A DNA stretch of 64,000 nt from a virus. Positions 55,101-63,072 of the stretch are shown here, in pieces. How positions within the stretch are numbered: the stretch's first letter is position 1; each line of letters begins with the position of its first letter. Below the pieces are notes generated by a model, which did not search any database, was not told where the DNA came from, and saw nothing but the letters and a program-made list of their open reading frames with translations. The stretch spans positions 1-64,000 of IMG/VR virus record IMGVR_UViG_3300024252_000004; one strand, written 5' to 3'. The translations under genes and the position numbers were made by a program.

Positions 55101-56672
55101 TCTAAGGCAATTTGCAGCTTGTATGTAGATAGTCTTATCGACGGTTACGGTCTTGATGGATATGCTGACGAGACTGATATAGGACTCGGCGTAGAGTCAG
55201 TTGCTGAATCCTTTGTAGACAAGAGCTACACAGGCTTCTCGGACTGGACAGACGACCCAGGCAACAATACATCTATCACTAACATTGATAATCCAACTGG
55301 CGCTAACGAACCTGCTGTATTTGACATTACCACTTCTGGAGACAGCGGTGCAAGGTACGGAAGAATCGTATCTCCTGTTGACGCTCAAGATTTCGAAGGT
55401 GATTTCATTGTAGATTTCTTCGCGACCAGAACTACATGGATTGATAGCGATCTTTCTGGTGGAGAAGTATCAGCGTTTACTACGCTGACGATTACCAACA
55501 CCGATAGCTCAGTAGCTACTCTGAAACTTGGTTGGAAGCTGGTCGGTGGCAATGCAACTAAGCTGTTCTACTCTGGTGTAATTGAAGATGCCACGATGAC
55601 TGTGCTAAGCACATTCGAATATCAAATTGATGCACCTGAGTCCGTTGGCGATGAAGTTAAGTTTAGACTAAGAAGAGAAAATGATGTTGTAAAGGCTTAC
55701 TATATCGTCCCAGGGCAGCTTGACGGGACAGATCTTTCCAGCTTCGGTGGTTATGTTAGACTCGGAACGAACCCGGATATGCAGCCCGGCAAAGGAACTG
55801 TCTTAGCTGAGTATGAAATTACTCAGGACAATTCTCCATCCGCAGGTAAGTCATTCTTCGTAAGATTATCTGAGTTCAAAGTGCTATCAGCTTACTCTTC
55901 AGATGATGAAAAGACTTCCGTCAATATCGGAAGAGATGAAGCATCTGATGAAATCGAAAGAGGCACCTTCACATTCCCTGTTTCAGTTACGAGCAAGACA
56001 AACATTGTTGAAGCTTTCTTGAAATTTGAATCTGAAGTCTCTGGTGATTTTGATGATGATTTTAATGTTATTGGAATCAATGTTCTTAATACAGATAATC
56101 TGGGAGAGATCTTTAACCTCCCGCTATTGGATGATGCAGATAAGATTGTTACATTCTCCCCTGGGACACTTGCTGTGGGTGATGAGCTTGCTGTCGATGT
56201 CACGAACATCATTGTTTCTTTCATCTCAACTGCGGGTCATTTGCCTGGGCAGCTTAAGGGCTTTATGATTGAGCCTGATGCTTCAGCAGACTCTACGATT
56301 ACTGTATCAAATGTGGCTACTCTGGAGATTGGTTACGAAGATGTAACTACAGGGGTTATTTTCAAAGTGGGTACCTCGCTTGATATGAGCACAGGTATTG
56401 TTACATTGAATACAAGGAATATCTTGTACGATGCCCTTGTACCAGAAAACAGAACGGTTCTTAACTTCGGAGTATTCCTTAAGAAAGCTGGATTCATGAA
56501 TAGCGACATTGATGTTGGTATTGATGATCTCAATAGAATTGGAATTGGAACGTGTACCGATGAGACGGTGCTTGATGAAGATGATGAGTGCTTCTTCATT
56601 ACAGGTGATACAGGAACTGGCACATTTGTCCAGGGCCCGTTTCCTTGCAATTTTCACTTTCCTGCCTCTTGA
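52122..56672 (+). CDS. Fibre/baseplate protein with dockerin-type loops
   Basis: A 1516-residue protein with a start (LPTERINWFDGQRVTETDLD) typical of phage tail or fibre proteins bound to the baseplate. Residues 639-650 (D-x-D-x-D-G-x-I-x3-D) and 685-696 (D-x-N-x-D-x2-V-x3-D) match the 12-residue dockerin/EF-hand-like calcium loop. A cysteine cluster, C879-x-C881-x4-C886-x5-C892, follows. The C-terminal 550 residues are beta sandwiches likely to be carbohydrate-facing. The protein lies at the distal end of the tail cluster, consistent with a host-contact role. Calcium binding and cohesin partners are inference. Confidence 0.62.
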   Translation: MAKENRLPTERINWFDGQRVTETDLDVEQIYVQKITSELALDAIGSGVVQPDPFETRVLLDTSKPGKYTDGDDENSSKLDIEGGTYDGMPIYFDRQVSDTTRGVRLEVELTDVDAKGLEKTRVLLLGRIFDGIDSEGVLTAEVLDFASNGKKISSYYFREIIAVYFNNFSGGTGATHYESSKESLDLISLNSGKAVVREAPPLWVYPTPSMSEQAQSPNFGLATFITSATSNTIEDEIEDGLGASNSVGDLYLDLEGREEIKLEADASTAIAYGQKFLAKCNNLQRIDLLLSAEEDESAALGEEYDWSGELVISIHELASDVNCPTDAVPDDLIDFDPDITPIIEVAFSQEDLEELGYSLGATPSMVSFNFAGTLIADPNIEPTIEEDKYYAFLLSRRGDNRTGTVILQKGFSTKAGKVEENVPLTVFEEYGKATSKFFEFDPVTKRYISDSDSSMWYVVHCDSIGVTDGTAYSDEGVAVTLQKTEEFIGGAEISFILKNIPLATVEEGESNYVVLSHVEEFTTPDVHPRTNNFVFKRIKDTLAVTVVDSAGLEELQEDTYPLLLARVKDKNVRDAQTITGTFDKPGFIDVTKVIIEDPSTTLLSANLIGRVIVPDTDCNCTARYRVVKAECLQVLAGDLDRDGEITQNDVLEMLDVVGNTINSEDTERSILGGEIDIIDFLAADLNADESVDGDDIELLEDAVDGYVNFTTEEKLTYLVLHLENILETQDYPEIYEDDASTGETTADTDSIEFTASDRAALIIRPGDLIEIESGSDSGTYVILTKTISSDNTTVTLTVENQDGTGVSFAGDTGFDVTLTSGTKVNVFADNTALAQIPFAESSYEISFVESPFSAEFLDICDLRRLVGLSFIEEKSSSCECEESACVDEDACDPIYKNQQYLSGDLYLPDGNILSAPDTAHRLDSEYSNIKITLPPGTIDDCAIDLYNTFIKAEDDGCKTSAGYPAMKYSDGTYVGCSDDGTDTDITKGRIKFSKAICSLYVDSLIDGYGLDGYADETDIGLGVESVAESFVDKSYTGFSDWTDDPGNNTSITNIDNPTGANEPAVFDITTSGDSGARYGRIVSPVDAQDFEGDFIVDFFATRTTWIDSDLSGGEVSAFTTLTITNTDSSVATLKLGWKLVGGNATKLFYSGVIEDATMTVLSTFEYQIDAPESVGDEVKFRLRRENDVVKAYYIVPGQLDGTDLSSFGGYVRLGTNPDMQPGKGTVLAEYEITQDNSPSAGKSFFVRLSEFKVLSAYSSDDEKTSVNIGRDEASDEIERGTFTFPVSVTSKTNIVEAFLKFESEVSGDFDDDFNVIGINVLNTDNLGEIFNLPLLDDADKIVTFSPGTLAVGDELAVDVTNIIVSFISTAGHLPGQLKGFMIEPDASADSTITVSNVATLEIGYEDVTTGVIFKVGTSLDMSTGIVTLNTRNILYDALVPENRTVLNFGVFLKKAGFMNSDIDVGIDDLNRIGIGTCTDETVLDEDDECFFITGDTGTGTFVQGPFPCNFHFPAS

Positions 56673-56770
56673 TATAAAACTCAATTGGCATCATTGATTA
56701 AGATCTTTTATCACGGGTACTAGATCCTAGACAAGGGTTAATCAAATAAGGTTTCCCTTAGGAGATGGGT
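56673..56770 (+). promoter_or_regulatory. Intergenic leader before the glycosyltransferase region
   Basis: A 98-base gap, one of the two longest in the window. TATAAAA (56673-56679) directly follows the stop codon and resembles the one in the sheath leader. A TTGATT block starting near 56692 with a weak -10-like block further on is possible but poor. AGGAG at 56760-56764 is the ribosome site for the next gene. It may hold the promoter for the following small gene and glycosyltransferases. Confidence 0.3.
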
Positions 56771-56995
56771 ATGCACTGGACTGATGTAAATATGGTTGTC
56801 CTGAGGGACGATGGGACTTGGCAGGCGATCACTACGGATGCGAGCGCCTGTGGGGTCAGCACAAAAAGGGTTATCATTTTTGTGGATACCTTTGATAATA
56901 GGGTGATGGCTCAAAGGCTGACCTGCACCGATCCCTCCAGACAAATTCATATCCTTCGGGATGATAATACATTAGAGGAGCTAAAACTGTGCTGA
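56771..56995 (+). CDS. Small hypothetical protein before the glycosyltransferases
   Basis: A 74-residue protein, read from the ATG at 56771, which is six bases from AGGAG (56760-56764); the ATG at 56765 is in frame but abuts the ribosome site. It is strand-rich, opening HWTDVNMVVLRDDGTWQAI, with three cysteines and an acidic end. Its last seven bases overlap the next gene. No family is recognised. Tight coupling to a glycosyltransferase gene suggests a related or regulatory role. Confidence 0.55.
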   Translation: MHWTDVNMVVLRDDGTWQAITTDASACGVSTKRVIIFVDTFDNRVMAQRLTCTDPSRQIHILRDDNTLEELKLC

Positions 56996-58095
56996 AAATT
57001 CGTTCACATTCTATCTTCGGCACGCACCATAGTTGGGCAGTCACGATGAGATCTTTATTCGGAGAATTCATTAAGGATGGCCACGATCCGTACATCCAGA
57101 GCATCAATAAGTATTCGTGCGTGCCTAAGGAATGGGAGCAATATTGCAGAAGAAACGTTTTGGATCCCGATCTTGACATCTCCTATACTGCTCCTATCAA
57201 TTTTCATAGCCGCTTCACAACCGACGCTAAAGTAAAAGCTGCCATCTATAATTATGAAACGATCCCTCTTCCTGAGGTTTTCGGCAAAGCTTACGAGCAT
57301 GTAGATTACGTGCTACCTTCGTCGGAATTCTCGAAAAGGGTTTTTGTTGAAGCTGGCTGGCCGGAGGAGAAGCTCGTTGTGGTTCCTCATGGTATCCACA
57401 TGGAAGACTTCAATAACAAGGATAAGCTTAAGCTTAGAAACAAAAACACATTCAGATTCCTGAACGTATCCATTGCACATTATAGGAAGAATATTCCTTT
57501 ATTGGTTCAGGCATATTACGATGCTTTTACGTCTAAAGACGATGTATGTTTGGTTATCAAGACACAGATTACTCCGACCATCGGAAAGAAAAGGAATCGT
57601 TTCGAGCAGCTTGTGGCACGAGACATTGCCCTGCTTCAAGATAAAATGATTCAAAATGGTAGAGCAGCAGACTCCCTACCTCTTATCGAACTCATTGAGG
57701 AGAAGTTTCCATCTATGGTTCCGCTATACAATTCCTGCGACGTGTTGGTCTCAGCTACCTCGGCAGAGGGTTTTGGCATTCCATTGCTGGAAGGGCTCGC
57801 AGCTAACATGCTTGTCATTGCGCCAAGATGCACAGGGCAGCTTGATTTCCTGAATGATAATAATTCTCTGCTTGTTGACGTAGCAACGATGAAGGCTTCT
57901 CCTCAGTACCAGTATTGGACAGTGACAGATAAGGCATGGACTTATATTCCGATTAAGAAATCCTTATCCATGCAGATGAGAAATGCTTTTGAGAATGATA
58001 AAAAGCTTCGGAAGAAGTTCAAAAAAGGACGTGCCGAAACGCTTGAGCAATTCACATGGGAGAACGCAGCAAAGCAAATTTTGGAGCTGGTATGA
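56989..58095 (+). CDS. Glycosyltransferase, GT4-like (GT-B fold)
   Basis: A 368-residue protein with a GTG start overlapping the upstream gene; AGAGGAG at 56974-56980. The N-terminal half holds a Rossmann-like part, then VVPHGIHMEDF, a usual GT-B interdomain signature. The C-terminal half carries the E-x7-E donor-binding motif EGFGIPLLE at 260-268, followed by a CTGQLDFL segment. It would transfer a sugar from a nucleotide-sugar donor; donor and acceptor are unknown. The stop overlaps the next ATG (ATGA). Confidence 0.82.
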   Translation: MLKIRSHSIFGTHHSWAVTMRSLFGEFIKDGHDPYIQSINKYSCVPKEWEQYCRRNVLDPDLDISYTAPINFHSRFTTDAKVKAAIYNYETIPLPEVFGKAYEHVDYVLPSSEFSKRVFVEAGWPEEKLVVVPHGIHMEDFNNKDKLKLRNKNTFRFLNVSIAHYRKNIPLLVQAYYDAFTSKDDVCLVIKTQITPTIGKKRNRFEQLVARDIALLQDKMIQNGRAADSLPLIELIEEKFPSMVPLYNSCDVLVSATSAEGFGIPLLEGLAANMLVIAPRCTGQLDFLNDNNSLLVDVATMKASPQYQYWTVTDKAWTYIPIKKSLSMQMRNAFENDKKLRKKFKKGRAETLEQFTWENAAKQILELV

Positions 58096-59648
58096 AAGTA
58101 TTTGATTCGCTCAAGAATAAAAAGTGGAATGGGAAAGGAATAGTCTTAAACAAAGACATTATGGTGATGAAGGCGAAATCCAGAATCAGCCACAACATAG
58201 ATTTGAAAGCAGGAGAACACACCCTTCATATCCTTGGCAAGAAGCGCTCAGGAAATGGAAGGGTATCTCTGCATGTGATGACCGAGAACGGAACCCTTCT
58301 GTTGTCCGAGGATATTGAATTCCAGAGAAGTTCTACAGCAGAGGTGCGATTCAAATTCGATGTCCCATTAGATTATGGTCTCGGAGCCATCCATTTGAAA
58401 AGGGCAGGTAATTCTTTCGGAACGATTGAGCTAAGCAGAATTAGACTTGTCCGAGAAGAAACAGAAGAGAAAGCTAAAAGAGCCGAGGATATCTTGGAGG
58501 ATAAGAAGAGGAATCGGAATCCCGTTCCTGCAATCTCATTTGACGGGGGCCTCGATATCAAAAAGAAAATCGCGTTTGTCATTCCTTATGGGATCTATGG
58601 CGGAGCCGAGGTTTATATTCAGAGCATTATTCAGAACATTGATTTGTCAGGATACCAAATGGACTTCTTATTTCTTGGGAAAAATAAGTTGATGAATGTG
58701 CTTCAGGATCCAAGATTAAAAATGAAGTTATGTAGAAACCTTGACGCATTAAAAGGCTCTCTGATCTCAACGGATTATGATTACATTGTGTATTACAATA
58801 GGGCAGATGTTTATAGGCTGCTTGAGTCACTGAAGGCAGGCACCCAAATATCCTCCAGGCTCATAGAGATTTACCATAGCGACTTTGAATGGCCGGGAGC
58901 TTTATCTAAGGTGAAGAAGAGGAAGTATGTAGACACCATGTTCCGTGTTGCTCCGTCTTTAGCTAAAGATATTTCAGGTGTATCTACAGAGAAGAAGGTA
59001 ACGATCCCGGTCGGTATCAATCTTGATAAGTTTTCGCACGCACACCGAGACAAGAAATTAAGGAAGAAACTTTTACGAGAGAAGAAAGCTGTGATTGGCA
59101 CTGTGGCAAGAATGTCTCCAGAGAAGAATATTGAATACATTCTTAAGCTTGCAACAAAGATGCCTGATTACTCTTTCGTCCTTGTTGGGGATGGACCATT
59201 GCTCAAATCCTCAAGAAAATATGTGGAAGATAAAGGAATGGACAACGTTGCTTTCATGGGATTTCAGCAGGATGTGCATAAACTGTATCCCAATTTTGAC
59301 GCATTCTTATTGCCTTCAAAGATGGAAGGAACTCCGATATCTATACTTGAAGCAATGTCTTCGGGTACAATAGTATTTGCATCCAATGTCGGAGCCATCT
59401 CTGATATCCTTGAGCATGACAAGACGGGATTTTTTATTAGTGGAACTCCGGCAAAAGACAGGAAGTTGATTCAAGAAAACTTGGAGAGGCTTGATGTGAT
59501 TGGAAATGCAAGAAGGTATGTTGAGGAGAACCATGACATCAGAACAAACGCTCGTGAGTTTATGATTGCAATGATTGACTCCGAACAACATTTTTCTGAA
59601 ATGGAGAATGGAGACTACGTGGTAAAGCTAAAGGGTAGGTTTATATGA
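58092..59648 (+). CDS. Glycosyltransferase, GT4-like, with N-terminal beta domain
   Basis: A 518-residue protein from the ATG at 58092 (ATGA overlap); an in-frame TTG upstream at 58056 would add twelve residues inside the previous gene and is rejected. Residues 1 to about 125 are a strand-rich, probably beta-sandwich domain, unusual for GT4. A charged linker follows, then the GT-B fold starting at about 157 (KKKIAFVIPYGIYGGAEVYI), with VPVGINLDKF-type interdomain signature and E-x7-E EGTPISILE at 412-420. The added domain may bind the acceptor glycan or protein. ATGA overlap links it to the next gene. Confidence 0.8.
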   Translation: MKVFDSLKNKKWNGKGIVLNKDIMVMKAKSRISHNIDLKAGEHTLHILGKKRSGNGRVSLHVMTENGTLLLSEDIEFQRSSTAEVRFKFDVPLDYGLGAIHLKRAGNSFGTIELSRIRLVREETEEKAKRAEDILEDKKRNRNPVPAISFDGGLDIKKKIAFVIPYGIYGGAEVYIQSIIQNIDLSGYQMDFLFLGKNKLMNVLQDPRLKMKLCRNLDALKGSLISTDYDYIVYYNRADVYRLLESLKAGTQISSRLIEIYHSDFEWPGALSKVKKRKYVDTMFRVAPSLAKDISGVSTEKKVTIPVGINLDKFSHAHRDKKLRKKLLREKKAVIGTVARMSPEKNIEYILKLATKMPDYSFVLVGDGPLLKSSRKYVEDKGMDNVAFMGFQQDVHKLYPNFDAFLLPSKMEGTPISILEAMSSGTIVFASNVGAISDILEHDKTGFFISGTPAKDRKLIQENLERLDVIGNARRYVEENHDIRTNAREFMIAMIDSEQHFSEMENGDYVVKLKGRFI

Positions 59649-60766
59649 GCAACGTATCGGTCAGGTTTTTCGGACCTTTAAATAACTACTCTGGGTATGG
59701 TAATGCTGTAAAGAATTTTGCACTGGCCTTCTCAGAGTCCGAGTGCGATACGCATTTTGCTTTTGCCAACAAGTTAAAGATAGATTATGCTGAGACATAT
59801 GATCGTCTATACCATTACGATGGGAAATGCATGGTTGACTTTTATCTGCATGGTCCGCCATGGAACAAGCATAGGTCAAGAGCCAAATATAAAATCGGGT
59901 ATTTCTATTGGGAAGCAGATAAGCTGCCACCTGTATGGCTGAAGGGGCTCAACTCTGTGAATGAGATTTGGGCGCCTTGTAATCTTGTCAGGAATGCTTG
60001 CAAGCAGGCAGGATTTAGAGGAAGGATCAGAGTGGTTCCTACGCCCGCAGAGACGTGGTACTCTAATAAGAAAGCTGTAATCCCGTCTGGATTTTCTGAT
60101 GACTACATGTTGTCAGATGAGGTTTTCAAATTTTACTCTATTTTTCAATGGAACGAGAGGAAGGGATATAAGGAGCTTCTAAATTCTTATTACAGAACCT
60201 TTACGCGAAACGATAAGGTAGTCTTAATTGTAAAAACGAATCCACTTAACATCAATGGAAACACCAGAGAGAAGATCAAGTATGAAATTCTTGATATTAA
60301 AAGAAGGCTAAACCAGAAGTATTATCCTCCTGTCTATCTGATGGATGACATCATTCCTGAGGAGCATATTCAGGCGCTGCACATGACCGCAGATTGTTAC
60401 ATTTCTCCGCATCATGGAGAAGGGTGGGGTATGCCGATTCATGACGCAATGCTTTCTGGCAAGCAGATTATTACAACCAAATTTGGCGGAGTAACTGAGC
60501 ATCTCGATAATGATTCAGCTCATATCATTAACCACACTATTGGGCCGGTAAGGAATATGGCATGGTCATCATTATATACGAACAAGCAGAACTGGGCGTA
60601 TCCGAAGGTCAACCATTTGAAGAAGTTGATGAGAGATGTTTATGAGAACCATGAACTGTATGAAGAGAAAGGGTATAAAGCTCGTGAGATTGGGGAGACA
60701 ATGACGGTAGAGACTGTTGCTGATTTTATAACAAGGGAACTTACAAGGGAGAAGCTAAGACTATGA
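59645..60766 (+). CDS. Glycosyltransferase, GT4-like, E-x7-D variant
   Basis: A 373-residue protein with GPLNNYSGYGNAVKNFAL at its start, a GT-B donor-side pattern and PHHGEGWGMPIHD at 255-267, where the usual second acidic residue of E-x7-E is Asp (E259, D267). The following GGVTEHL segment fits GT4 enzymes. It is smaller than the preceding protein and has no extra domain. The start overlaps the previous stop and its stop overlaps the endonuclease gene start, both ATGA. Confidence 0.78.
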   Translation: MSNVSVRFFGPLNNYSGYGNAVKNFALAFSESECDTHFAFANKLKIDYAETYDRLYHYDGKCMVDFYLHGPPWNKHRSRAKYKIGYFYWEADKLPPVWLKGLNSVNEIWAPCNLVRNACKQAGFRGRIRVVPTPAETWYSNKKAVIPSGFSDDYMLSDEVFKFYSIFQWNERKGYKELLNSYYRTFTRNDKVVLIVKTNPLNINGNTREKIKYEILDIKRRLNQKYYPPVYLMDDIIPEEHIQALHMTADCYISPHHGEGWGMPIHDAMLSGKQIITTKFGGVTEHLDNDSAHIINHTIGPVRNMAWSSLYTNKQNWAYPKVNHLKKLMRDVYENHELYEEKGYKAREIGETMTVETVADFITRELTREKLRL

Positions 60767-62157
60767 TAGATAGGCAGGAATTTACCAATAAATATATTGA
60801 CACCTCTCTGTCTATATCTGACATAGCAAAGCTATTCGATTTGAGCAATGCTATGGTTTATTATTATGGAAAAAAGTTTAATCTGAAGAGAATCAAAAAA
60901 CACCATAATCCAGAATGGCTCAAAGAAAAGTACGTAAATGAAAATTTATCAATGAGAGAAATCGGAGAATTGGCTGGCACAGGTCCTGATAATATTAGTC
61001 TTTTGTTAAAGAAGTTTAATATTACAAAGGGAGATGAGAAGATTGTTTCATCAAGGCGAAAAACTATGCTAAAAAGATATGGAGGAGATACTCCTATGAC
61101 TTCGCCGATTCTTTTGGAGAAGATAAACTCCACAAAATTTGAAAAATATGGAACAATAAATACATCCTCTTTGAACTCTGTAAAGATGAAGCTTCCGAAG
61201 TCAGTAGATATTTATGGTTATCCTGCAAATTATTGGTCCAAAAAATATGGAGTGCCCAGAACTAGTACTCTTTCAATATATCGCTCAAATTGCTTCGATG
61301 GGGTAGATGAATTTATATCTTTACTTAAAAACTATCAGGTTAAAATTAGCGATATTGAAAATATTTTTCATAAGAAAACAAACATAGCGTTTCATAACAG
61401 ATATTTCGATAAAGATATTTATCCAAATTTGAAATTTAAGCCAGATTTTAAACTATCTGAAAAAATTGCACTTAATACCGATGGTTTATACTGGCATTCT
61501 GAAGAAAGAACACCTAACAAGCTTTATCACTTTAACATGAGAAAAGAATATGAAAATAATGGATTAAGAATTTTTCAATTCAGAGAAGATGAAATTAAGA
61601 ATAAGTTTGAAATCATTCTGTCAATGATAAATAATTCATTAGGATTATCCGAAAGAAGAGTATATGGTAGGAAAACGATTTGCAAAAAGGTATCGAATGA
61701 CGATGCGCAAGCTTTCCTAAATGAGCATCATCTTATGGGCGCAATAAGCTCAAGACATATTGGGCTTTATTACGAAAATGAATTGATATCAGTTATGTCT
61801 TTTAAAATAATTGATCAAACTATAAAGGTAGATAGGTTTTGTTCTAAAGTTAATTTTGTAGTTATTGGAGGATTAAGCAAATTGATGAAATTCATAACAA
61901 GGACCTCTTCTGCAAAGAATATAGATTATTGGGTAGATTTAAGATACGGAACAGGTAAGCACTTAGAAGATAAAGGATTTCTTTTAGAAAAAGAAACTTT
62001 AGGATGGAAGTGGACTGACTTTAAGGAAACCTATAACAGGTTGAAATGCAGAGCCAACATGGATGAACGAAATTTGACTCAAGCAGAACATGCAGAAGAG
62101 ATGGGCTGGGTAAAAATATATGATGCCGGGCAAAGGCTATACAGGAAGAAATTATGA
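60763..62157 (+). CDS. Free-standing homing endonuclease, Vsr-like/PD-(D/E)XK class
   Basis: A 464-residue protein with two helix-turn-helix repeats (about 13-45 and 55-90), two KYG-type repeats (KRYGGDTPMTS and EKYGTINTSS), then PDFKLSEKIALNTDG at 227-241 followed by LYWHSE, and a C-terminal region with DLRYGTGKHLEDKGF. This is the layout of phage homing endonucleases related to F-CphI and to Vsr. Where relatives I recall have an acidic residue before the DG/NG pair, this one has N238, so activity is uncertain. The gene is AT-rich (13 G or C in 61321-61380) and splices between glycosyltransferase genes with ATGA overlaps at both ends. Confidence 0.8.
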   Translation: MIDRQEFTNKYIDTSLSISDIAKLFDLSNAMVYYYGKKFNLKRIKKHHNPEWLKEKYVNENLSMREIGELAGTGPDNISLLLKKFNITKGDEKIVSSRRKTMLKRYGGDTPMTSPILLEKINSTKFEKYGTINTSSLNSVKMKLPKSVDIYGYPANYWSKKYGVPRTSTLSIYRSNCFDGVDEFISLLKNYQVKISDIENIFHKKTNIAFHNRYFDKDIYPNLKFKPDFKLSEKIALNTDGLYWHSEERTPNKLYHFNMRKEYENNGLRIFQFREDEIKNKFEIILSMINNSLGLSERRVYGRKTICKKVSNDDAQAFLNEHHLMGAISSRHIGLYYENELISVMSFKIIDQTIKVDRFCSKVNFVVIGGLSKLMKFITRTSSAKNIDYWVDLRYGTGKHLEDKGFLLEKETLGWKWTDFKETYNRLKCRANMDERNLTQAEHAEEMGWVKIYDAGQRLYRKKL

Positions 62158-63071
62158 GCAGACTTAAAATTATGGATTTTTACGTGCATCAGGGTCATCA
62201 ATACGAGTTCTTCAAAGGTAAGCATGACTTTTACCTATCAGGCTGCAACTCTCTACCGCCAGATTGGAATGCCGATCATAGGCCCACTCACGAAAACATG
62301 ACATTCATTGATGAAAGGGATGCGTTACTCAATCATAATTTTGATGTAATTATGGTTCGTTCGCCATTGAATGCAAAACGATATGAAGCATTTCATAAGA
62401 GGGGAGCTACAGGTATTGCGGTAGTTCAGACAACAGATCCTTTTCCGATCCCTGGGTGGGTTCCTTTCGTTGTGTGGAACTCTGAGGACGTAATGCGTCG
62501 CTGGAAAGGCAGATTTCCAAAGAAGCAACACTTCTATATTCCTCATGGATTCGATCCAGACGAGTTTCGGGACTTATCTCTTGAGAGGATTGGTCCGGCA
62601 TTAAGTGTGTGCAATGCATTCCGACAAAGGGCAGGATTCCTTGGTTATGATCTATGGAAATATCTTAGCAAAAGAAGTAAGTGTAAGATATACGGACATG
62701 GTAACGAGAAGATGCGGCTCGACATCAGAGAGTGCGACAATTTTGAAGAGCTAATAAACGTGTATAATACACATAAGCTATACCTGAATACAACTCTTCA
62801 CTCTGCAATGCCAAGAGCGAGGGCTGAAGCAATGATGTGCGGCATGCCATTGGTCACAACAGATAATTATGACATTGGAAAATATGTAGAGAATAAAAAG
62901 GATTGTATCCTTACAAATGATAGAAACAAGATGCTTAAAGGAATCAATAAACTTCTTAAGTCCGAAGAGATGAGGGCGGAGTATGGTTCGCGTTCCAGAG
63001 AGATTGCGATAAAGCATTTTCATATCGATACTTACTTGGACAGATGGGACGAAGTTTTTAAGAGGGCCTAA
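62154..63071 (+). CDS. Glycosyltransferase-like protein, GT-B
   Basis: A 305-residue protein with a GT-B pattern: a VPFVVWNSED strand, IPHGFDPDEF interdomain signature, then PRARAEAMMCGMPLVTTD, the donor-side helix of group 1 enzymes. The second Glu of the E-x7-E motif is E225, but the first position is Ser, so the catalytic pair is incomplete. The N-terminal half is short. The start overlaps the endonuclease stop (ATGA) and the end is followed one base later by the next gene. Sugar and acceptor are unknown. Confidence 0.72.
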   Translation: MSRLKIMDFYVHQGHQYEFFKGKHDFYLSGCNSLPPDWNADHRPTHENMTFIDERDALLNHNFDVIMVRSPLNAKRYEAFHKRGATGIAVVQTTDPFPIPGWVPFVVWNSEDVMRRWKGRFPKKQHFYIPHGFDPDEFRDLSLERIGPALSVCNAFRQRAGFLGYDLWKYLSKRSKCKIYGHGNEKMRLDIRECDNFEELINVYNTHKLYLNTTLHSAMPRARAEAMMCGMPLVTTDNYDIGKYVENKKDCILTNDRNKMLKGINKLLKSEEMRAEYGSRSREIAIKHFHIDTYLDRWDEVFKRA

Positions 63072-63072
63072 G

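Noticed and set aside
56683-56711. Sigma-70-type promoter TTGGCA with 17-base spacer
   Set aside because: The paired -10 block TTATCA matches the consensus poorly.
58056-58091. Upstream TTG start for the second glycosyltransferase
   Set aside because: The ATG at 58092 overlaps the previous stop as elsewhere in the operon; the TTG would add a non-conserved stretch inside the preceding gene.
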